Shown piece after piece: positions 44,478-57,100 of a DNA stretch of 64,000 bases (position 1 is the stretch's first letter; each line of letters opens with the position of its first letter). The notes beneath the pieces were generated by a model. The model saw only the letters and a program-made list of their open reading frames with translations, did no database searches and was not told the origin of the DNA. The translations under genes were made by a program, and so were the position numbers. This stretch comes from Telmatactis stephensoni (taxonomy: Eukaryota > Cnidaria > Anthozoa > Actiniaria > Isophelliidae): NCBI GenBank assembly GCA_029948255.1, contig JALIZF010001798.1, positions 700,001 through 764,000 on the forward strand, read 5' to 3'.

Positions 44478-45895
44478 ATTGAAATGTGTACCAAGAATGA
44501 TATTTTCTGTGGGCCTTTTATATAGGACACCATAAAGGCGTAATCAATAAATAGGCTCATGCACATCTTTTGTTTTCTGTCCCTCTTGCAGACCCACCCA
44601 CACACACACATATATATTATATATATATAATATAATGTATTGCCGCGCCAATAAACAATTGGAACTAATTTGTATAGAAATCATATATCGCTGTACAAAT
44701 CTTTTGGCGCCCACTTAATCTCCTTGTACAGTTGCAATATTTTATCTAGTGCAAGGCAATGAATACATTGACATGACAAACTCTTGAAATGTTTCAAAGG
44801 AATCAAATGCATTGTTGTACGCATATACGTACACGCCACTCGTTGGATTGAATTAAACCTGCCAAAAATGTAGTGCTAAAAATTGTGGCACGATTTAATG
44901 CATGTAGTTTTGTTTTTTCATAACAAAAAGGATTAGAGAACAGGTATAAATATTTACAGCCGGAACAACTTGTAGAATTGTGCTAGAACTGTGTTCAGCG
45001 AAATTTATTAAGTTTGGACTCTTCGAGTCGGGCTCGAGCATTCTGAACTGGGTTCGGGTACCATTAAGTGGTCAGTTTGGCGAATGCTAGAAATGTGTGT
45101 TCAGCGAAATTTTTCTAAGTTTGGGCCTCTCGGCCGGGCGTGAATACTGAACCAGGTTCAGGTGCCAGTTTGGCGAATGCTAGAACTGTACGTTCAGTGA
45201 AATTCTTTATGTAGGTCCTCGGTGAAGGATGTGTCTATCGAATACGCTTATTTGGGTGGCTGGAATGTCCCTGACCAGTAGTTGACTGGTGCACTTGACT
45301 AACATTGTTCAATGCCTGCTGTATGGTGGAGTCCTTTGATGGTCAACCTTCCCGGGGCTATCTAAAGCCCTTTGTGCCCGACTCTTGCAGTTGCGCCGGG
45401 ATTGTTAACCACCATTGGTCCCTCCAGCCATATTGTAGGTGGCATGTAACGCGATCAATGATTGCTCCAAGGTGATGTATCCACGAATCCTGATGGTGAT
45501 CATGAGGGACCAATGTTGGTTAACGTCAGTCCCGGGCTCACCTACCCCCAGGTGGCCGATTATCAAGGTTTGGGCATGAATTGAGAAGACTCAAAAAGCT
45601 CAGTTTTATTTTGGAAATATAAGGTTCTGTTTGCAGCCGGGATTGCCATGAGAATTGGGAAAGGTCATTTGGAGAGATAAGAGAGTGATGGGAAGTGAGG
45701 TTTGGGAGATGAGTTTTGGGGATGATTAAGAGATGGGGATTGGTTGAAAAGGGTGTAGTGGAGGAATGGAGTCAGACGGCGGAACGAATGGGTCTATGGA
45801 ATTGTTCCGCCACAAGAACAATGGACCTTCGTCATTCCCCATTCTTAATCATCGATACGTGGGACAATGGCCGGTTTGAATATAACACTATATGT
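44478..45895 (+). other. Intergenic stretch with simple and tandem repeats, no gene
   Basis: Holds (AC)n and (TA)n runs at 44595-44635 and an inverted pair GTTAACCACCATTGGTCCCTC (45406) / GAGGGACCAATGTTGGTTAAC (45507). The remainder gives no coding signal. Confidence 0.55.
44978..45215. repeat. Imperfect tandem repeat, about 90-106 bp, 2.3 copies
   Basis: GCTAGAA(C/A)TGTGTTCAGCGAAAT recurs at about 44981, 45088 and 45177, with GTTTGG..CTC and GAACTGGGTTC / GAACCAGGTTC and CAGTTTGGCGAATGC in the first two units. Confidence 0.8.
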
Positions 45896-46143
45896 GTTCC
45901 CACCTGGGGCTCAGATTTTTCTGTAGTGGTTGTTGTGTGTTTTTTAACGTGGAGTTAAAAAACTAATTAATAATTCATAAGGCAAACACAATGAAAATCG
46001 CGACCGTGACGAGTGTTTTATATCTCATAAAGATTCGTCCTAATTTACATCAACTTTAACCTCGATTTTCTCTAAGATAAATAAAGATATTTTTGATTTT
46101 CTTTCCGGGAACAACTCAAATATGTGTTGGAGTTTTTTAAGTC

Positions 46144-46822
46144 GGATAAAGAACTCGAGATCGTGTTTTATCGGTATAAAGATCCGAGCCGCTTTATATC
46201 CGATAAAACACTCTCTCTCGTTCTTTATCCTATACTTATCACTTATTCAATCAATTTATATGTAGCTTTACTTATTCTATGCAATATGCACTATTCCGCG
46301 TATACATCAATATCATATATATTCTGACATTTAATAACTGATGGATTTCAGTATATGTCACGTCACTGATGGATTTCAGTGCTATATATTCACACTCAAC
46401 CCTCAGATAATCATACGAGTTTCCAGTAGCTCAGTGGTAGAGCATCCGTCTAGTTAATCGGAAGGTCGTGGGTTCGGTTCCCACCTGGGGCTCAGATTTT
46501 TCTGTAGTGGTTGTTGTGTGTTTTTTAACGTGGAGTTATCAAACTCATTAATAATTCATTAGAAAACACAATGGAAATCACTACCGTAACGTAGATCTTT
46601 ATATCGGATAAAGATTTTTGTTCATTTGCATAAACTTTAACTTGGATTTGCTAAGCCAAAAGTAGTCAAACTTGGAAAATTCTGGTCCAATATGATAATT
46701 GACAACTAGACGTTTGATAAGTAATATAAAGAACTCGAGAGCGTGTTATATCGGGTCTAAAGATCCTCGCCTTCGGCTCGGATCTTTATCCACCGATATA
46801 ACACGCTCTCTCGTTCTTTATA
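46144..46822. repeat. Two AAGAACTCGAGA foldback hairpins, one per unit
   Basis: At 46144-46228 and 46726-46822 ATAAAGAACTCGAGA.CGTGTT pairs with AACACGCTCTCTCGTTCTTTAT-like sequence (the first is less perfect), with GATCC.AGCC in the loop. The second is preceded by its own GATAAGTAATATAAAG. MITE-like ends. Confidence 0.7.
46420..46491 (+). tRNA. tRNA-like sequence, copy 1 (probably non-functional)
   Basis: The D arm GCTC..GAGC and the T arm GTGGG-TTCGGTT-CCCAC are perfect; acceptor TTCCAG/CTGGGG pairs over 6 bases. The anticodon arm TCCG..CGGA has a T-T mismatch and an 8-base loop CTAGTTAA, one base too long, so the anticodon (perhaps GUU, Asn) is uncertain. It lies in a repeat unit, so a tRNA-derived repeat is more likely than a working gene. 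Confidence 0.5.
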
Positions 46823-46840
46823 CATTACTTATCACTTATT

Positions 46841-48428
46841 AGAGTTATTCCGTGTTAGACGCTTTTGATACCGTTTAGATGCAAATGTGCAAATGTTATC
46901 CTTGGGCATGCAAATTACGAATACTGGTATGTCCTGTGAAATCGTTTGTTCAGTGAAAAGAATCATTCAAGCAAAGATGTAACTTTTGAAACCGATGGAA
47001 TTTTGCTCCTTTTTAAACATAGATATAGATAGATGGATAGAGTTGCGAATAACGGAAACATTTCGAAATGAGAATGAGAAAGTGCGACAGAGACGAGAAA
47101 TTTGGTAACACATAAGGAAGTGACAGTGTACCACTAAAGAACAGTTAATCACGTGTCGTGAGGTTTTTAGTTTTTTCATTTATTTCATTTATTACAATTT
47201 ACCTAACGTTTTCTTACTCTGTCCAGAATAACACTCTTTCGCAGGCTTTCCTTTCAAGAAACTACAACGTCTTTTCATCTTTTGTTTATCATTTCACTTA
47301 TCTTTATAAAAAGCTAGAAAGCTTACGATTCCTTCGATTTCCTTTTTTTTAACTTCAGTATCAGCGTTTTCACCAAGTTGTTTCTTAATCCTACATATTT
47401 CATGGTCATTGAAGCATTGTAAGATATCCAAAATAAATTATAAAAACGTAAATTTTTAGGCCGCTCAAGCATCTCCATTGCCCACTGATTTTTTTATGAA
47501 TAATGAATTGGAATTTACAAGTTTAGGAAAAAACTGGACAACGGAGATGCTTGACGACCAAAACAACGTTAACCCGAAGTAAACGGCCTAAAAATTTACG
47601 TTTTTATAATTTATTTTGGATATCTTACAATAATTAAATAGCCATAAAATGTGCAGGATTAAGAAACAACTTGGTCAAAACGCTGCTAATTGAAGTTAGA
47701 AAAAAATTAATCGAGGGAATGTTGTTCTGGTCGTCAAGCATCTCCGTTGTCCAGTTTTTTCCTAAACTTGTAAATTCCAATTCATTATTCATAAAAAAAT
47801 CAGTGGGCAATGGAGATGCTTGAGCGGCCTAAAAATTTACGTTTTTATAATTTATTTTGGATATCTTACAATGCTTCAATGACCATGAAATATGTAGGAT
47901 TAAGAAACAACTTGGTGAAAACGCTGATACTGAAGTTAAAAAAAAGGAAATCGAAGGAATCGTAAGCTTTCTAGCTTTTTATAAAGATGAAGGAAATGAT
48001 GAACAAAAGATGAAAAGACGTTGTAGTTTCTTGAAAGTAAAGCCTGCGAAAGAGTGTTATTCTGGACAGAGTAAGAAAACGTTAGGTAAATTGTAATAAA
48101 TGAAATAAATGAAAAAACTAAAAACCTCACGACACGTGACTAACTGTTCTTTAGTGGTACACTGTCACTTTCTTATGTGTTACCAAATTTCTCGTCTCTG
48201 TCGCACTTTCTCATTCTCATTTCGAAATGTTCCATTATTCGCAACTCTATCCATTCTTTAAATAGGAGCAAAATTCCATCGGTTTCAAAAGTTAATATTT
48301 GCTTGAATGATTCTTTTCAACAAAAGATTTCACAGGACATGCCAGTATTCGTAATTTGCATGCCCAAGGATAACATTTGCACATTTGCATCTTAACGGTA
48401 TCAAAAGCGTCTAACACGGAATAACTCT
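46841..48428. mobile_element. 1588-bp near-complete palindrome with ATT target duplication
   Basis: AGAGTTATTCCGTGTTAGAC at the left, complement at the right end. The arms of about 790 bases stay alignable to the centre near 47634; matching frames (FLVFSFISFITIYLTFSYSV) occur in both. ATT flanks it (46838-46840, 48429-48431), and the sister repeat unit at 46236-46250 reads straight through as CACTTATTCAATC, so the empty site is known. Inner sub-palindromes are built of CTCAAGCATCTCC(A/G)TTG. No transposase. Confidence 0.93.
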
Positions 48429-48603
48429 ATTCAATCAATTTATATGTAGCTTTACTTATTCTATGCAATATGCACTATTCCGCGTATACATCAATATTAT
48501 ATATATTCTGACATTTAATAACTGATGGATTTCAGTATATGTCACGTCACTGATGGATTTCAGTGCTATATATTCACACTCAACCCTCAGATAATCATAC
48601 GAG

Positions 48604-48676
48604 TTTCCAATAGCTCAGTGGTAGAGCATCCGTCTAGTTAATCGGAAGGTCGTGGGTTCGGTTCCCATCTGGGGGC
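48604..48676 (+). tRNA. tRNA-like sequence, copy 2
   Basis: Same as the copy at 46420 with two changes (TTCCAA acceptor, CCATCT before GGGGG), both weakening the acceptor stem or T arm. It has the same odd anticodon loop. A 3' part of a third copy is at 45897-45912. Confidence 0.45.
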
Positions 48677-48739
48677 TCAGATTTTTCTGTAGTGGTTGTT
48701 GTGTGTTTTTTAACGTGGAGTTATCACTTATTCAACTAT

Positions 48740-49270
48740 AATAGACACTATCAGGCCTTATTTCTATTGTTTTCTTTTGTGTCCATCTCGTCAGTTCCTT
48801 GTCACGGACGTTACACTCGGACTCCAATTTGCAACTTAACTAATGCTTTTATTAGAAGAGTTAGTAATGTTTTTGTTATTTATTTAGCGATGGTGGTTTA
48901 TGATGCCTTAATAAAGAATCTACAAACAAGAACAAACTCGAATGTTCTTTTTCTAATTTTCTACACGGGATAAAAACAGCGTCACGGACGTTACATCAAC
49001 ACTTTTACCAGCTAACAATTTGTCAAGATTCCTGCAAATTCCTTAGTAAACAATACTACCACTCTCTATGAATGTTATCGTGAATGGATAGGGTTTGCAA
49101 ATCAGGCAAAGAAAATATTATTTGTTTGTATTTAGTTTAATAATAATAATAATATATTTTAACGTCACGGACGTTACACAATTTCGTCACGGATGTTACA
49201 TCATCAAAAGACAATATTGTAAGAGTGTAATGCTGAGGTGTCAATTGAATAATTTTCTTACAATTTGTTT
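48740..49270 (+). repeat. Repeat with GTCACGGACGTTACA motifs
   Basis: The motif TCACGGACGTTACA appears at about 48801, 48980, 49164 and (one change) 49186, spaced by unrelated AT-rich DNA. The fifth is at 38350. The shared flank GACACTAT..TCTATTGTTTTCTTTTG links 48745 with 38096. Not recognised as a named family. Confidence 0.6.
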
Positions 49271-51075
49271 GAGCACGCAGCTTTGACTGCGGAGTATTTC
49301 TCTAGTCTGTATACACCTATTTCAAAAAAGGTTGTCGTGTGAGAGGTCTTAAGCCCACGCGACTAGACCGAAAAGGAGTCTGGGTAGTTGCAAAACTTCA
49401 CTTTCTTTCTGCTTTGGTATCGACTTTAGCATCAGTAAGTGAAGTTCTTAAGTGTATAAGGTCAGAGCAAGCTGAATTTGAGTAATCATGTGGAATGTTT
49501 TGTGGCTATATAACATTAGTAATTTCTTCCCATACTCCGTTTCGGGTGAGTCGCGTAGGGTTGATACCGACAACGTTTATTGAAAACCACTCTACCTCAT
49601 TTAGTTCGGTTGAACATGTGATTAAATTTTCCCAAAATCTATCTTGCCTGACATGTCCCAATCTATATTTACATCCAACACTTGAAATTATTTGGAGAGA
49701 CGTACTTATCGGCACAAAAATGGATTCTTGGAAATGTCCCACAATGCTTTGTAAAATCTGTCTATACTCTGTATGGAGGGCTAGGGATTTCATCGTATTT
49801 CGTGCGTTTATCGGTAAATAACTTCTTAAATCGCCTGGATACCCCTCTTTTTTCCTTTTGTAAATTATAAACCAAAGAAAAATCTAGAATTATATAAGCT
49901 TTTTATAAATTTATAATTGAAGAATGATAAAAAATATCACATATTATATTTAGCAATCATAGACAACATCCTAAAACCAAGTAAATATTTAAAAAAAAAC
50001 ATTATTTTCTTTGTTTTCGCGGTTTTATGGTATCGCCCTACCAGAGATATATGCCTCGAGTGTTTTAGGAATAAAAAGCTTGAAACTTATTGGAAGTATT
50101 AGAGAGGATTTTTAATTTTTTTTCTTTGGGTCGTCAAAAATGCATTTTCCGAAACATTTGATGACGTATAACTCATTAAAATGCGTGGTGACCCCCAATT
50201 TTTTTTCTTGGATTCTAACAGCCTACAATGGGTTCTTTCACACCCATATAGATTTTAGAGAAAATAATTACTTTCACATTAGAGGGCTCCGTCCTTAAGG
50301 CAGATAAACGTGTCGGTTATATGCGCTGTAAATAGTTTGATAGCCGAGTAAAATAGTGCCGGAGAACACATCAGCTCTAGAATACAAACTGAACATTATA
50401 GCTTGAAATAGCATTGACTGGAAGCACTCCCAGACATGTCCAATACACACGAAAAATTATATACAGACCGTTGTTTAAAGAAGAAGCTTTCAGTTTAGAC
50501 CATTAAATTCTTAGTTTTTGCGCAAGCTATTTCAGTAGTAGTAAAACCATCGAAGTACCGAAGCAAGTTTAGGCATCACTTACGCAATAGAATATCGCAT
50601 TGCAGTGATGACGAGTAAAAACCTTTGGCTGAATGCCGGACTTTGTACATCGCTGGATGGTTTTCCAATCGAAAGGTCCGGCCGGGTTTGATTCCCGGCA
50701 TGGTAGTGATTTTTTTGACTTTTTTTCTTTTTGACACATTTTTTCTTTTATAGCTAATGACTCTTTTATCGCTAAAGAATTTATTGATTTATTAATTTAG
50801 ATTTTCGTCTTCAAATGAAAACTCGTTATTTTACTAAAATGTATTGTTTGGGCTTCCTGTGGTCATTTCGGTCAATCCACGAGCTACTTCGCCATTGGCG
50901 GTTTGATTTTATTTTTCATTGAATATCCTTACTTATCCTCATTTATTATTTTTATTACTTCATTAATATTTGTATTTTATTTACAGTATATTGTTTATCT
51001 AACAGACAACTCATCTCAGGAAATGAACATTTTGAAGGTCTCTCCTCAACATAAGGGTTAATACAGCCAACCTAC
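49271..51075 (+). other. Gene-free stretch: repeat relics
   Basis: CACGCGACTAGACCGAAAAGG at 49350-49371 is a repeat seen elsewhere and partly inverted near 49530-49560. At 50688-50704 a CCGGG-TTTGATT-CCCGG T-arm-like hairpin stands alone, a tRNA/SINE relic. TTGGGCTTCCTGTGGT at 50848. No further exon of the minus-strand gene was recognised. Confidence 0.45.
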
Positions 51076-51168
51076 CTGTACAGACAAGACCATTTCCAGT
51101 ATATCCAGACTTGCAAACACAGACATTATTCTTGCAGTCAGCAGAAACATCACATTGCTCACATCCCT
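51076..51168 (-). CDS. Exon C: EGF-like module
   Basis: 93 bases coding EGCEQCDVSADCKNNVCVCK then SGYTGNGLVCT. Six cysteines with C-x2-C-x5-C-x4-C-x-C-x9-C spacing and a GYTGNG turn, as in nidogen/uromodulin-type EGF repeats. Acceptor ttttttag, donor gtaggt. A single-domain exon in phase 1-1 is typical of shuffled EGF modules. Confidence 0.85.
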
Positions 51169-54100
51169 CTAAAAAACAGAAATGTATATTGTCATGACCC
51201 ATATTTAGCCCCACGCGCCCTCTTACAATAAAAATTGAAAATGACTTGAAACTTAGTGAAAGCTATATATATATCACCAAGGCCTTCTATATATTCTGCA
51301 GATATCCTCACAGTTTGAGTTTCTCTGGTTATAAGCCCACCAAGTATCACTTCCAATAGGAAATGAAGGCAATGGTTCAAATAAGCACCCAGGGCAGATT
51401 TTATATATTCAAGGATAGAGGGGAGGGCATTTGATTGAGAGGGGGCACTTATTTTGGAGGGGCATTTATTTAGTATAGAGGGAGCACATAGGCTTATTCT
51501 TGGGTTGCACTGACGTCATCATAAAAATTTTGGGGTTAATATATAATATTTTTGAATAAAGCGTCTTGTATCAAAAAAGCAATTGAAGGTTTGACTGTCT
51601 ATACTAAATTTTTAGTCATAAGAATATTTTGATAATGAGATACGAGCATTCAAATATCTTCATTGTTTGGTGTGAAAGAAGAAGAAGAAGAAGAGGAAGA
51701 AGAAGAAGAACAAAAACAACAACAACAACAACGGTTTATTGAGCAGCATTTCCCTACAATGTAAGGCTCTTCATCTGTCAAGAACATAAATTGACATATA
51801 CACACACAAAGAAAACAAAGTTTACGATTTATAATTAGTTAATAAGTTCAAGTCTTTTGATTGCATTCTTGCGTAAATATGTATGCAGGGTCCGCCACCT
51901 TGTTGCACAACCTTTGTACATCAACATGGCGGACAGTAACACGAAGGACCAAAATCACATTAATATCACTATAATTCGTGTTTTCTATGCAAATATATTC
52001 CTATGACGATTTGAATCACAGTTGCCTATATTTTTGCGTTTTTAGCTAGATATACGTGACAGTGTTGTGTGATAGAAACTTGACTCACAATGAATTGAAA
52101 ACCATTCATCGAAAGAACTCAGTTTTTCATGTGAGGACTTAATTTCTTAATAAATGTAAATAGAATATCTAGGAAACAGTTTCGTGTGATGAATAGTTTA
52201 GATTTTTAATAGCTTTATGATGACGTCACATGCAACCCAAGAATTGGAATCATTTGGATAAGCTTCATGTACAAGGGAAATAACATTGTACAGATGACAG
52301 AAAAGATAATGTGAGCTGCTTTTTCCACATTTTTCATTATCATTTAAGCCCAAAGATGATATCTTTGTGATTAGTGCTGTAAACAGGATATTAGCACCCT
52401 TTGAAATTGAATGCAAAATGCTCAGACAACAGCAGGAGCAAAAGCACATGAGATCCCTTTGCAGTCTGCCATTTCCTGTGCACTTAAAACCATTTCTATT
52501 GAGTAAACAAATTCAAGTTCAGCATTACTATCATATTGGCTGTTGTCTTTTTCAGCTGATGGATTGCACCTTTATACTTAACTATAACTAACAAACATAT
52601 CAAATAATGTACTTGTTTACCTGCACAAATGAATTTTTTGGTGAGTTTCAGGACACTATGCAAAGTTGAGTACATAAAACTAAGGCCATTGGCAGGTATT
52701 CTGCTCACAATATCACAGGTAGAAGATGTCTTACAGCTTATCATGTAACCACGGTTATAACAGGTATCGGTAAGAAGGACAGCATTCATATTGTTATCCC
52801 AGAAACTATAAACAAATATTTTAGCAGAATTAGTATGTAAGAGGACAATTCAATATTCTTTGACAAAACCACCTTCATTGCAACATTTTGTTTGGAGTTA
52901 TTTTGAGTGCTTCCCATCCTTCTCCCTCCCCATACAATGCTGCAGTTTAGGTATGCTACCCACCCCTCTTGCTCTGCATACAATGCTATTTGGATGTACT
53001 GCTCCTCTCCCTTCCCTTTCAGCACATTTTCTAGGAAATAATAGTACTGTAGTATAAGTGCCTTTGTCGTGAGTCACAAATAACTTAAACTTTATTTGTA
53101 TAACATAAACAACATTTGAAATCACTCTACTGAACTGACACACACAACACAACACACGACCGCACTCGCTCACGCCATTCTCACGCGTACACATACGTCA
53201 CAACACTCACTCTACACTACCCCTCTCTCTCTTAAATGGCTAAATTACCATAACTTGAAATATGATAAAGTCAATGTTCAAATCTTGAAAAATACAATAC
53301 CCAAAATGTATTGTTCAGTCTTATAAAAGTTTTTAACGATGTTCAAATCTTGTAAACTTTCCAACTGAAGGTTGATGATCACTTTAAATACTTGATGCAA
53401 TCTTGTTGCTTCTTCTGAAGATCCTCTCCATCCACTTGGGCTTAGTGTGGTCTTGCTTTTTTTAACATTTTCTAGTGTTTTTAATCTTTTATTCAAATTT
53501 TTACACATACTTTCGAGGGATACTGCTGTAAACACCCAGTCACCATATCTCTGTGGTGCTCTTCTTTCTCTCTGCGGTCTTCTGTAACCTGTTTCATTCT
53601 CTAGTTCTTCATCTTGGTCATCTTCAACCTCCAATACTTCTTCCTGATCTTGAGATTCTTGAGGTACTTCATCTTCATTAGTAGCATATTCCTCAGTAGT
53701 TGTAGCTGCCGATACATCATTTTCCACTTCTTTGTATGGTACATACAATGTTCCATAAGGGTAGTCATTGTCCTTATTCTCCACTTCCTCCTCCTCATCA
53801 GAAATTTGTTCTGTAGATTCACTTGCTTCACTTGTTATTGGTTTCGGTTCTTTGGTTGTGATCTCTTGATGAGACTTGCTTTCCTTTGTTTGAATCTTAT
53901 CATCACTTGATTGACTTGACTTGTGTAACTTGAGATTGTTATAGTGCACAACTTTTGTTTTGCTTCCACTTAGCTTAATATTGTAATTAACATCAGACAG
54001 TTTCTCTTTAATGACGTAAGGACCTCTCCAGTATCTATGAAACTTTGCAGCTTCTCCTACTTGTAGTTAAGGACTATAAAGAAATACTTTATCTCCAGGC

Positions 54101-57100
54101 TTGTAAACTTTGTTGGTCAGATCTTTATCATAGTATTCTTTTTGGCGAAGCTGTGCCGTTTGTAGATTCTTGCTTGCTTGTTGATAGGCCTGTGTAAACT
54201 TTCCCTATAAGTCTGTAGCAAATTTACCATATGATGTTTCTTCTTCGGTGATCTCTTCTTCTAACATAATGTCCAGTGGTAACCTTGTCTCTCTGCCAAA
54301 CATCAGATGAAATGGTGTATAGCCAGTAGATTGGTGAACACTGCTCCTGTATGCCATCAGACACGCTCCGATGTGCTCATCCCACCTTTCAGCATTCTCT
54401 TCCACTCTGACCTTGAGAAGGTTCTTTAGTGTCTTGTTGAAGTTTTCGACTTGACCATTTCCTGATGGATGATAAGGCGTTGTCCGTGTCTTGTTTATTT
54501 CCAATACTTCACACATTTCTTGAAATATCTTAGATTCAAAGCTCCTACCCTGATCTGAATGGATGCTGTCAGGGACTCCATAGCGGTAGATCCATTCATT
54601 GATGATTACTCTTGCACATGTACTTGCTCTTTGATTCCTCAGGGGGTAAGCTTCTGCCCATTTGGTATATGCACACTGCACAGTCAAGATGTAAGAATTC
54701 CCTTTCTTCGTACGGGGTAGAGGACCAATTATATCGATGTGTATTCTTTGCATTGGATGTGATGACGGAATTGAAATAAAGCCAGCCTTTGGAAGGTGGT
54801 TTACATTCACCGCAAGTCACACATGATTGCACGTAGTCATACACCGCACTCGATAGACCAGGACGCCAGAATCTTGCTTGTAACTTGTGAAGAGTTTTAA
54901 GTGTACCAAGATGACTTCCTTCAATTCCATCATGAAGTCGTTTTAATGCCGGTGTTAGTAGACTCTGTGGTAGGACAATTCTTGGCTTCCAGTCTTTCTT
55001 GTTGTTTGCAGGACGAATGTACAGTACTCCATCTTTAAGCTCTAGCAGGCTCCATTTCGCACAGATAGACTTAACCATTGGACTCATACCTTGTAACTCG
55101 CACTTAGTTGGCTTGTTCTTTCCTTTCATTAGGAGCTCAATAACATAAGCTATGTCCATATCTTTCTTTTGAGCTTCAGCTACTTTATCAGTAGACCATA
55201 GAGCTTTGACCGACCCCTTGTCACTGGATTCCGTTTGGACGATAGTTGAGACTGTCGCTGATGTTGTTGCGGACTGTACAATATTTCTGCAGGACGGACA
55301 ATTTCCGCCATGATGTCGACGAGGTCTTCTTGACATGGCATCTGCGTTGACATGATCTTTTCCAGGTCTGTGGATGACTTCAAAGTCGTACTTTTAGGAA
55401 TCTAATTTGTCTGTTTAACATTCTGTTGAGAACCCTATAGTGCAACTCTGTTAGCACAGGTTGGCCAACAAAAATAACTGGATGTAAAGGCCCTGTTACA
55501 TTGTGCAATTTTCTCAGACAAGTTGCAGGACAATTGCATAATTATGATTTTTGTTGCATGCAGAAGAACTCGGTTCTACTTTTTATGCAACAGATTGTAG
55601 CAACATGAAACGTACATCACTGCATTGTACATTACCCCTCCAGCAAGTTGTTGCAAGTCTTCAATAAGCCTTTAGCATTAATGATGTTTCATACCTCTCT
55701 ATGTACCACAATCCTTTTGGAGTATCTATTGTTCATCAATTCAATATAGTGTTTGTATTCTCCAGGGATTTTTAAATTTGAATATGAAAGATTATTGAAG
55801 ACGATTCTGGTATAGATAGAGGTATGGAACGTCATAAAGGTAAAGGCTTATACCAGCCCTTGCCAGCCATCCTTGCAAGTTGCTGCTATTTTGCAGTATA
55901 TATAGTGCTGGAATATAAATACAAATAGTGCAGAATCGTTCAGTTTTTGATAATGATAGAAGACTGCATGCTGACTAATTTCTGATGTGGTGCCACACCC
56001 AAAAATCAATACTTCCAGTTTCACACCAGTGGAATTCATTTTTACTTATAATTAAATAAGATTGTTACATTAATAAGGTGTACCATAAGATGTGATTATG
56101 CTGTTCCTTCTACTTAACTATAGCTGTTAAGTGCCCCATTCTATTTTTCATACTTCCAGTTTTAATGTGATAATGGATTGAATTATACCAAAATTGGGCC
56201 CTGCAATGTATACATTTAGTATACACAAAGCATACATCAACTATACATCAACCCCATTATGTATGTTTGATGTATACATCAACTGTACAATTAAGCCAAA
56301 ATGGTGTTCTTTCCAACAATATTGATGCATACAAAATGTATACTTCAACATGTTGATGCATACATTTTGTATACATCAACATGAAAGGCACTAATAGCTT
56401 GCTTGACACTTCTTTGTGATGTATACATTATGTATACATTTAAAATGTGTTTTCTCCCTTATACACTTTAAACTGTGTTTGTTGATGTATACATTTTGTA
56501 TACTTCAACATGACTGAAGGCAAATAGCAATGCTTTACACTTCTTTGTGATGTATACATTATGTATACATTTGGAATGTGTTTTCTCCCTTCCACACTGA
56601 TCTATTTTTCTTCAAATTCGCCTTTGTGAGATAGAATATTTTGACATTTATATAAAGATATTTAAATGTTTTATAAATATATGTGCCAGCAAAGTACTGA
56701 TTGATCTGTAGACTTTCAATATTTTCCTCTTCTAAAATTTCCATAACCTCACCTACAAAATAGAAGTTTCCTCAAGACAATGTCACATATGTTTATGGGA
56801 ATCCAAAGGATCTACAGAAATAGGTTTTTGGGGTTCCTGTGGGTGCACTCTGTTCATATTGGTCAGCGGTTTCACGTTTAAGGCAGTAAATCGTGAGTTG
56901 GCAATTTTGCACATTTTACTTGCAGAGCAAACAGAGGCTGCTAAATTAGCTCTTTTTCCTGACTTTATGAGAAAAATGCTTGGAAATCACTTGAAAATGA
57001 AGGCAAGCTAAAAGTTTAAAAGATTTTTAATTTAATGCATTTGATATTGCCATCTATCTGACTGTGTTTATTTCTGTGGGGCTTGTTTCTGCTGTTTGAG

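Larger units (their letters stand above)
45897..48740 (+). repeat. Tandem array of about 590-bp units carrying a tRNA-like sequence
   Basis: The junction CCTGGGGCTCAGATTTTTC..GTAGTGGTTGTTGTG occurs at about 45904, 46485 and 48667. Each unit runs from there through a GAACTCGAGA..GTTCTTTAT hairpin, TATATGTAGCTTTACTTATT and CTGATGGATTTCAGT (twice) to the next tRNA-like sequence. The second unit is stretched by a 1588-bp palindrome. So this is a duplication of a whole unit, not a simple SINE pair. Confidence 0.85.
53048..55405 (-). mobile_element. Ty3/Gypsy LTR retrotransposon, 5' truncated
   Basis: Minus strand: RNase H end, zinc-binding and catalytic integrase, a charged tail, a purine tract GAGAGAGAGGGG at about 53221-53233 and a 169-bp LTR (53216-53048, TG...CA). 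Upstream of 55405 no reverse transcriptase, protease or 5' LTR is found. Sits in the intron between exons A and B of the M28-like/EGF gene, in the same orientation. Confidence 0.85.

Noticed and set aside
46841..48428. CRISPR-like or phage-type array of repeats
   Set aside because: The repeats are inverted arms of a single palindrome, not direct repeats with spacers; the window is eukaryotic.
49506..49793. 95-codon minus-strand frame considered as another exon of the EGF gene
   Set aside because: Its NPTRLTRNGVW part is a dispersed repeat also seen near 37300 and 49360; no suitable splice signals or Cys pattern.
50636..50706. Possible tRNA gene on the plus strand
   Set aside because: Only the T arm is convincing; acceptor and D arms do not pair. 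Treated as a SINE/tRNA relic.
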